Shown here: positions 1 through 3,819 of the stretch, piece after piece
How the letters are laid out: each line of letters starts with the position of its first letter
How positions within the stretch are numbered: the stretch's first letter is position 1
From: Desulfobacteraceae bacterium
GTDB lineage: Bacteria; Desulfobacterota; DSM-4660; Desulfatiglandales; Desulfatiglandaceae
Assembly: GCA_030589225.1 (NCBI GenBank)
Contig: JAUUWD010000151.1
Coordinates: forward strand, 1 to 5,258
Direction of reading: 5' to 3'
DNA: 5,258 bases
Notes under the pieces: model-generated
Seen by the model: only the letters and a program-made list of their open reading frames with translations
Databases searched by the model: none
What the model was told of the DNA's origin: nothing
Made by a program: the position numbers and the translations under genes

Positions 1-224
1 ACCTCTTCTGCATCTTTGAACTGGGGCATAATCCGTGGGTTTCCCAGATTTGTGACCTCGATCCTTTTTACACCCGCAAAGGCCCGCTCCTGAAGATAAT
101 AGATCTTTGCCTCAGTAGGGATCCATACCTCTTCATGCTGAAACCCATCCCGTATTGTTATGTCGGCTAACCTTACCTTTTTGGGCATCCTTGGATTCAC
201 CTTGAAAAAATCATACTCACTCAT
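1..224 (-). CDS. HMG-CoA lyase-type DRE-TIM metallolyase, N-terminal part (runs off the left edge)
   Basis: Only the first 74 codons plus two bases are present, and the rest lies beyond base 1. The start ATG (224-222) is set by an AGGAGG six bases upstream. The visible part is the first third of an HMGL-like TIM barrel. Strand 1 carries ADITIRDGFQHEE (residues 20-32), which matches the family's PRDGLQNE signature with R25, D26 and Q29 kept; Arg-Asp form the catalytic base and metal site in HMG-CoA lyase. IEVTNLGNPRIMPQFKDAEEV (from residue 55) matches the next conserved block, with E56 at the position of the catalytic-site Glu in human HMGCL. Known members split HMG-CoA into acetyl-CoA and acetoacetate in the cytoplasm. 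The metal-binding His-x-His lies outside the window, so related aldolases or lyases of the same superfamily cannot be excluded. It lies downstream of, and in line with, the carboxyltransferase and crotonase genes, which fits a shared acyl-CoA pathway. Confidence 0.85.
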   Translation of the reverse strand, partial: MSEYDFFKVNPRMPKKVRLADITIRDGFQHEEVWIPTEAKIYYLQERAFAGVKRIEVTNLGNPRIMPQFKDAEE

Positions 225-230
225 CTTCCT

Positions 231-236
231 CCTCCT
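231..236 (-). promoter_or_regulatory. Ribosome binding site of the HMGL-like gene
   Basis: AGGAGG on the minus strand lies six bases before the ATG at 224. A second overlapping AGGAGG register (228-233) lies three bases before it. The purine-rich tract is unusually strong and decides the start codon. Confidence 0.8.
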
Positions 237-243
237 CTCTAAT

Positions 244-258
244 GCGGCCTTTGGCCGC
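244..258. repeat. GC-rich inverted repeat (hairpin) before the HMGL-like ribosome binding site
   Basis: GCGGCC, a three-base TTT loop, then GGCCGC form a perfect 6-bp all-GC stem. On the plus strand it is followed by TTTT, so it resembles a short intrinsic terminator for plus-strand transcription, but no plus-strand gene ends here. On the minus strand, the sense strand of the operon, there is no U-tract. The hairpin sits about 7 bases upstream of the Shine-Dalgarno tract, where it could stabilise a processed transcript end or influence translation. The structure is certain from the sequence; the role is inference. Confidence 0.6.
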
Positions 259-283
259 TTTTAAATTCGAAATAAAAACCATT

Positions 284-312
284 AATAAAGTGATCTTACC
301 CCCATTATTCAA
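284..312 (-). promoter_or_regulatory. Weak sigma70-type promoter candidate for the HMGL-like gene
   Basis: On the minus strand TTGAAT (307-312) and TTTATT (284-289) are separated by exactly 17 bases. Each matches its consensus box at 4 of 6 positions. The region is AT-rich, so a chance match is quite likely. If real, transcription would begin near 277 and the leader RNA would include the 244-258 hairpin. Confidence 0.25.
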
Positions 313-327
313 CTTTTACCGCCCACT

Positions 328-359
328 ACTCCAGTACTCCAACACTCCATCACTCCATA
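328..359. repeat. Four-copy 8-bp tandem repeat, consensus ACTCCANN
   Basis: ACTCC recurs at 328, 336, 344 and 352 at a strict 8-base period. The units are ACTCCAGT, ACTCCAAC, ACTCCATC and ACTCCATA; the first six bases are invariant and the last two vary. On the minus strand it reads as NNTGGAGT, giving evenly spaced GG pairs. It ends against CCATATGG (355-362), a perfect 8-bp palindrome. It lies in the gap between two operon genes. Its function is unknown; possibilities include an intergenic repeat family of the host genome or a protein-binding array. Confidence 0.8.
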
Positions 360-430
360 TGGGTGATATAAATTGAACGCCTTATAACACCTATAATCTC
401 AATAAGTTGTAGGAATTACACCTGAAGAAT

Positions 431-2170
431 CTACCCCCTTATAGATCTTGGAAGCAGCATCTGATGCTGGGGGCATATGCTTTTTGGGTTTTGATAACTG
501 GTTCTCGCAAAGCCAATAAAATAGTCTCTTAGTTGTGGCATAGGGATAATCTCATCCACGAGACCGGCCTTTGCACAGTATACTGGCCTGGACTGGTCAT
601 AGTACTGCTGGGCAAGGGCATTCATCTTATCAATCACCGGTTCAAGGGGATGCCCTGCATCCTGTTCCTTGACCAGCCTCCTTGCAAAGGCACCAGCGGA
701 AGCGGTTTCCCCGTGCATTACGTAGATCTCAGTGGTGGGCACACCCAGGGTAAAGGCATTATTCCTGGTTGCCTGGGGCCCTCCCATGATGTAATGGGCA
801 GCCGCTGTCCCTTTTCTCAATACAACACACATCATGGGAACATGTGAACTTTCAATGGAATATATAAGTGACTGCCCGAGGCCTAAGAGTTCCGCCTTCT
901 CAGCAATGTCTCCAACATCAATACCACTTGTGTCCTGAAACCAGATCATGGGGACCTTATCCCTGCCGCAAAACATGACCAGTTCATTCATCTTGATAAG
1001 ACCTTCCCTGTAAAGCTTACCACCGATACCCGGGTACTGACCCTCTGCATATTTGGGGTAGTCCTTTCCTAAGAATCCCTGGCGGTTGGCAATGACTCCA
1101 ACTAAGAAACCGTCTATCTTGACAAGCCCGCAATAGATCTCTGGGCCATAGTCGGGTCTGTATTCCATGTGCTCGCTTCCATCAAAAAGCCTTGCCAGAA
1201 CCTGTTTAATGCTATAGGTCTTTTTCTGATTAAATGGAACAATAAGATTAAGGTCTTCTGCCGGATACAGGGGATCAGCAGGCTCTGCTACCCTGAAGGT
1301 AGATGGATCATAAACAGGCATACCTGCCATACATTTCTTTACGGCCTCAAGAACTCCTTCCTCGGTGTCAAATACCTCCCTCATAAAGCCAGTCTCATCA
1401 TGGTGGATTTTAACGCCCCCGGGAGGCGCCTGTTTGAACTTTCTTGTTGCCTCAATCAGAGTCTCAGCGCCTTTCAGATCAAAATGTCCCTTAGGAGACA
1501 TGCCGCTTACAATCCCTCCTCCGCCCACTGCCATATTGGATTTCTCATGGGCGAAAATGATGGCAGGACTGATTGCGTGGTATCCGCCACCTGCCGGATT
1601 TGTCCCGTACATGCCAACGATTACAGGGATACCCTTTTCGATCAGCTCAGAATGCCTGAAAAATATCCTTCCGCCAGATCGCCTGCCGGCGTACACCTTT
1701 TCCTGTTCTGTTAATTTAACGCCACTACAATTGAGTATCCAGACAAGGGGAATATTTAACTGTTCTGCAATATCCTGGGCCCGAAAAACATTCTCTCTCT
1801 GACCTGGGATCCAGGCCCCGGCAAGGACTTTGTTATCCGAGGCTATAATGGAGGCGTATCTACCGGATATCCTGCCCAGGCCATTTATCACCCCGGTTGT
1901 GCCCTCCTGATTAAACTCAGGATCATAGAGGCTGTTTAAGGGTAAAAATGTCCCCGGATCAACCAATAGCTCAATCCTCTCCCAGGCCGTTTTTTCTCCC
2001 CGCTTGTGTATCTTTTCAGCAGGGATACCCCCCATTTTCACCTTCTCCAAGGCCTCGGCCACCCCTTCTTCAACTTTTGCTATCTCATGCGTATTTGCCT
2101 CTTCCCGCTCTATTTCACTGTCTTTCAGTGCTCTTCCAATTGGACTCATTTTTTCAAAATACGGTCTCAT
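431..2170 (-). CDS. gcdA: Acyl-CoA carboxyltransferase, glutaconyl-CoA decarboxylase alpha-subunit type (579 aa)
   Basis: This protein aligns along its whole length with GcdA, the carboxyltransferase subunit of the biotin-dependent glutaconyl-CoA decarboxylase of anaerobes (about 587 aa in Acidaminococcus, from memory). GcdA moves the carboxyl group between an enoyl-CoA substrate and biotin. Two crotonase-fold halves are visible. The N half has SDNKVLAGAWIPGQ (111-124), LNCSGVKLTEQEKVY (146-160), YGTNPAGGGYHAISP (188-202) and the Gly-rich NMAVGGGGIVSGM (212-224). The C half has FQDTSGIDVG (411-420), LRKGTAAAHYIMGGPQ (451-466) and GLVDEII (536-542). The start at 2170 is chosen over the in-frame ATG at 2209 because MRPYF aligns with the family's N terminus and an AGGGAGGG tract precedes it. 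The start lies one base after the crotonase stop, so the two are probably coupled. No biotin-carrier, GcdB-like membrane or biotin-carboxylase gene is visible. The exact substrate (glutaconyl-CoA or 3-methylglutaconyl/3-methylcrotonyl-CoA) is not settled by sequence; the symbol marks the family. Confidence 0.92.
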   Translation of the reverse strand: MRPYFEKMSPIGRALKDSEIEREEANTHEIAKVEEGVAEALEKVKMGGIPAEKIHKRGEKTAWERIELLVDPGTFLPLNSLYDPEFNQEGTTGVINGLGRISGRYASIIASDNKVLAGAWIPGQRENVFRAQDIAEQLNIPLVWILNCSGVKLTEQEKVYAGRRSGGRIFFRHSELIEKGIPVIVGMYGTNPAGGGYHAISPAIIFAHEKSNMAVGGGGIVSGMSPKGHFDLKGAETLIEATRKFKQAPPGGVKIHHDETGFMREVFDTEEGVLEAVKKCMAGMPVYDPSTFRVAEPADPLYPAEDLNLIVPFNQKKTYSIKQVLARLFDGSEHMEYRPDYGPEIYCGLVKIDGFLVGVIANRQGFLGKDYPKYAEGQYPGIGGKLYREGLIKMNELVMFCGRDKVPMIWFQDTSGIDVGDIAEKAELLGLGQSLIYSIESSHVPMMCVVLRKGTAAAHYIMGGPQATRNNAFTLGVPTTEIYVMHGETASAGAFARRLVKEQDAGHPLEPVIDKMNALAQQYYDQSRPVYCAKAGLVDEIIPMPQLRDYFIGFARTSYQNPKSICPQHQMLLPRSIRG

Positions 2171-2171
2171 T

Positions 2172-3383
2172 TTATTTACCCTCCCTGTAATCAGCCACCC
2201 GCTGTTCAAGCGTTGCTATAAGGCCCGCGCGGAATTTTGTGTCCCTGTACAATCCGGCATCTGCCTCCATTTCTCTTTTAACAAATGAATTCTCATCAAA
2301 TTTTGATGGATCGTACCCTTCAAGAAGTCTGGTTAAGGCCTCAATGGACTGCGGCGCCAGGGGCCTTCCCGTCTTAGCGATTTCTTCTTTTACCTCTTTT
2401 AAGGATTTCCCCCAGAGGTGAGAATAGTTTTCAGGATTCTTTCTCCTCGTCACCTCAAGTGTGATCTCCTGTTTTGTCGCAAGGGTGCGTCTCTCTTTCT
2501 CACTTACCTTCGGGATCTCTTCCACCGGGCATGTTGCAAGCTCCAACCCCTTTGGGAGCAAAAGCAGGCCAGTGTCGTCATTGTGGGTCTCTAATGCCTT
2601 CAGGTAATTCGCCTTGTCAGCGTCGGAATCACCGGTTTTCTGTCGTTTTGGAAAAGGAAAAGGAATATCTACAACCACATTATAGGTCCCGATTTCTTTT
2701 AGTTGATCGGCCTTTACTTCTTTTGATGTCATAGCCATGTATTCTGCATTGGTGAGCCCTGCCTTGATTAACGTCCTGGCGATTCCTGCCCAGCCCGGAA
2801 TTAAACCGATCATGGCCTCGCTAAAACACATACCACTTCTGGAATCGCCCACCAGCAAATCGGCCATCAGTGGAATCTCAGCAGAACCTCCGTACCGGGT
2901 CCCTCCGCCACAGACAGCAACGACTCTCATATGTTCAGCAATTTTTCTGATGGTACCATGTAGGCCGATCCCCTTTCTCAGCCTGTTATCCGCCCATTCA
3001 AAGAGTTTGTCTATTTCCTCGGCTGAAGCCCCATTAGCCTCTTTCTCGTTTTTATTCTCTAAGGTTTTATCAAGTTTATTCAAGCTCTCCTTGAGATCTC
3101 CACCCGCATGCACAGGATCGTTGGCACCATAAAGGACAAGGAAATCAAGTTCATTCCTTTTCTCATATACTTTGTCCAGGCCCTTGAGATAGGCGTCAAG
3201 CCCTGGATTACCCACCTGATGAACCGGTGGGTTGCAATAGCATAGGATAGCGCCCTGCTTTCTGCCATAGGTGATCTGGTCAATGATAAGATATGCCTTA
3301 TCCTCTGACCATTCATAGATTGGTCCGAGATTTGTATACCCTGCAATCTTATCGGATCTCACCAACTGTATTGGGCCTTTCAT
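2172..3383 (-). CDS. Long crotonase-family protein, probable enoyl-CoA hydratase (403 aa)
   Basis: This is a crotonase-superfamily enzyme acting on an acyl-CoA thioester in the cytoplasm. The oxyanion-hole block FLVLYGANDPVHAGGDLKES (81-100) corresponds to the AGADIKE region of enoyl-CoA hydratase. VVAVCGGGTRYGGSAE (154-169) and FSEAMIGLIPGWAG (187-200) match the second and third signatures. E169 and E189 align with the two catalytic glutamates (E144 and E164 of rat crotonase), so hydratase chemistry is plausible. At 403 residues it is far longer than the usual 260 or so: there is a charged Lys/Glu-rich insert (about 99-128), a Pro/Lys-rich loop (240-255) and a C-terminal extension of roughly 100 residues. 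The start at 3383 has AGGAGG six bases upstream; an earlier ATG at 3437 would add 18 residues without family-like sequence. It is the first gene of the operon. In this setting 3-methylglutaconyl-CoA hydration is a reasonable guess. Isomerase or C-C hydrolase activity, as in other large crotonases such as the ring hydrolases of aromatic degradation, is an alternative. Confidence 0.85.
   Translation of the reverse strand: MKGPIQLVRSDKIAGYTNLGPIYEWSEDKAYLIIDQITYGRKQGAILCYCNPPVHQVGNPGLDAYLKGLDKVYEKRNELDFLVLYGANDPVHAGGDLKESLNKLDKTLENKNEKEANGASAEEIDKLFEWADNRLRKGIGLHGTIRKIAEHMRVVAVCGGGTRYGGSAEIPLMADLLVGDSRSGMCFSEAMIGLIPGWAGIARTLIKAGLTNAEYMAMTSKEVKADQLKEIGTYNVVVDIPFPFPKRQKTGDSDADKANYLKALETHNDDTGLLLLPKGLELATCPVEEIPKVSEKERRTLATKQEITLEVTRRKNPENYSHLWGKSLKEVKEEIAKTGRPLAPQSIEALTRLLEGYDPSKFDENSFVKREMEADAGLYRDTKFRAGLIATLEQRVADYREGK
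2179..2186 (-). promoter_or_regulatory. Ribosome binding site of the carboxyltransferase gene, inside the end of the crotonase gene
   Basis: AGGGAGGG on the minus strand contains GGAGG nine bases before the ATG at 2170. It overlaps the last codons of the crotonase gene, whose TAA (2174-2172) is followed by one A and then the ATG. This arrangement favours translational coupling and supports the 2170 start over the one at 2209. Confidence 0.75.
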
Positions 3384-3389
3384 AGAATG

Positions 3390-3395
3390 CCTCCT
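3390..3395 (-). promoter_or_regulatory. Ribosome binding site of the crotonase gene
   Basis: A perfect AGGAGG lies six bases before the ATG at 3383 on the minus strand. It rules in this start over the upstream ATG at 3437, which falls inside the leader downstream of the promoter candidate. Confidence 0.85.
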
Positions 3396-3417
3396 ATAGG
3401 AATTTACTTTTTCTTGA

Positions 3418-3435
3418 GTGGCGAAGCCGCGCCAC
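3418..3435. repeat. Inverted repeat (hairpin) in the operon's 5' leader
   Basis: GTGGCG, a six-base spacer, then CGCCAC form a perfect 6-bp stem. It lies between the promoter candidate and the crotonase ribosome binding site, so it would fold in the leader RNA. No U-tract follows it on the minus strand, so it is not a terminator as seen. It may be an operator or a leader hairpin; nothing in the sequence decides. Confidence 0.55.
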
Positions 3436-3439
3436 ATAG

Positions 3440-3454
3440 AATCGTGAAGCGATT
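3440..3454. repeat. Inverted repeat overlapping the operon -10 box and start site
   Basis: AATCG, a five-base spacer TGAAG, then CGATT form a 15-bp dyad. It overlaps the -10 box (3452-3457) and the predicted start of transcription, a typical place for a repressor operator. The arms are only 5 bp, so chance is possible. Confidence 0.35.
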
Positions 3455-3480
3455 GTATAATTTGACTGCTTTAAAGACAA
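3452..3480 (-). promoter_or_regulatory. Sigma70-type promoter candidate for the acyl-CoA operon
   Basis: On the minus strand TTGTCT (3475-3480, 4 of 6 matches to the -35 consensus) and TACAAT (3452-3457, 5 of 6 matches to the -10 consensus) are separated by exactly 17 bases. Transcription would begin near 3445, giving a leader of about 60 bases before the crotonase ATG. This is the best promoter match in the divergent region and faces the right way. Confidence 0.55.
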
Positions 3481-3778
3481 CATATACGAAAGTGAGCTCT
3501 TTATCAAGTAGTAGAATATGGAAAAAGGTGTCACTTATTTTAAGGGTTAAGCAAAGCCCCTTATCTTTAGGCATGATTTGCAAACGAGAGACAGGCTGTT
3601 ATGCTTGAAAAATGAACAGAAATGTTAAAATATACCTTGAATTACAGACATAATTAAAGAAAACTAAATATGCCAGGTATTCCATAATCGCCTGTTAAGG
3701 ATTTTAGGAGAGTATATTGCCATTGGTGGGATTCCTAATATAGCGGACAACATTCGCTCTTATCCTTTATATTGCGTG

Positions 3779-3788
3779 GCAGGCCTGC
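3779..3788. promoter_or_regulatory. Perfect 10-bp palindrome upstream of the amidohydrolase gene
   Basis: GCAGGCCTGC is self-complementary and lies 31 bases before the amidohydrolase ATG. It is a GC island in AT-rich surroundings and also sits within looser outer arms TTGC (3772-3775) and GCAA (3787-3790). It could be an operator for a dimeric regulator. A sigma54 reading was tested and fails on spacing. Confidence 0.35.
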
Positions 3789-3809
3789 AAGCTCTGACTG
3801 GTGAGGAAA

Positions 3810-3813
3810 GGAG
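3810..3813 (+). promoter_or_regulatory. Ribosome binding site of the amidohydrolase gene
   Basis: The core GGAG within AAAGGAG (3807-3813) lies six bases before the ATG at 3820, fixing the start of an open frame that otherwise has only internal Met codons later on. Confidence 0.8.
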
Positions 3814-3819
3814 ATTTTT

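Larger units (their letters stand above)
225..430. other. Intergenic region between the carboxyltransferase and HMGL-like genes
   Basis: This 206-base gap separates two same-strand genes and is much longer than the one-base gap between the first two genes of the operon. It contains an 8-bp tandem repeat (328-359), a weak sigma70-like promoter candidate (284-312), and a GC-rich hairpin (244-258) directly before the HMGL-like ribosome binding site. I see no open reading frame or clear minus-strand terminator in it. The HMGL-like gene may therefore be read through from upstream, start from its own promoter, or both. Confidence 0.6.
3384..3819. other. Divergent intergenic region between the operon and the amidohydrolase gene
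   Basis: This 436-base AT-rich stretch separates divergent genes and should hold both promoters. On the operon side it contains a good promoter candidate (3452-3480) and two inverted repeats (3418-3435, 3440-3454). On the amidohydrolase side it has a 10-bp palindrome (3779-3788), but no convincing -35/-10 pair; the nearest is TTGAAA and TAAAAT around 3605-3631 with a short 15-base spacer. A weak inverted repeat, TAAGGG at 3541-3546 and CCCTTA at 3558-3563 with an 11-base loop, lies in the middle. The short open frames crossing the region show no recognisable protein features. Confidence 0.6.

Noticed and set aside
382..396. TTATA/TATAA inverted repeat after the carboxyltransferase gene
   Set aside because: A 5-bp all-AT stem is too weak and too likely by chance to call a terminator or operator.
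455..469. CAGCAT/ATGCTG inverted repeat near the end of the carboxyltransferase gene
   Set aside because: It lies within conserved coding sequence (HQMLLPR region) and has no following U-tract, so it is unlikely to be a terminator.
1169..1714. 181-codon plus-strand open frame opposite the carboxyltransferase
   Set aside because: It is an antisense shadow of a well-recognised gene, with Cys/His-rich low-plausibility composition and no family match.
2171..2209. Longer start for the carboxyltransferase at 2209
   Set aside because: It would overlap the crotonase gene by about 38 bases and add 13 residues ahead of the family's usual N terminus; the 2170 start has its own ribosome binding site.
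3384..3437. Longer start for the crotonase gene at 3437 (18 extra residues)
   Set aside because: There is no Shine-Dalgarno site before it, the extra residues do not look like family sequence, and the ATG at 3383 has a perfect AGGAGG at six bases.
3541..3563. TAAGGG/CCCTTA inverted repeat as a terminator
   Set aside because: The loop is 11 bases, the stem only 6 bp, there is no proper U-tract on either strand, and no gene ends nearby.
3387..3608. Plus-strand 73-codon open frame in the divergent region
   Set aside because: It starts inside the operon's ribosome binding region, has no Shine-Dalgarno site of its own and no recognisable protein features; it is likely a chance frame.
3777..3792. 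Sigma54 promoter resembling TGGCA...TGC
   Set aside because: The GG and GC elements are 9 or 13 bases apart instead of the required 12.
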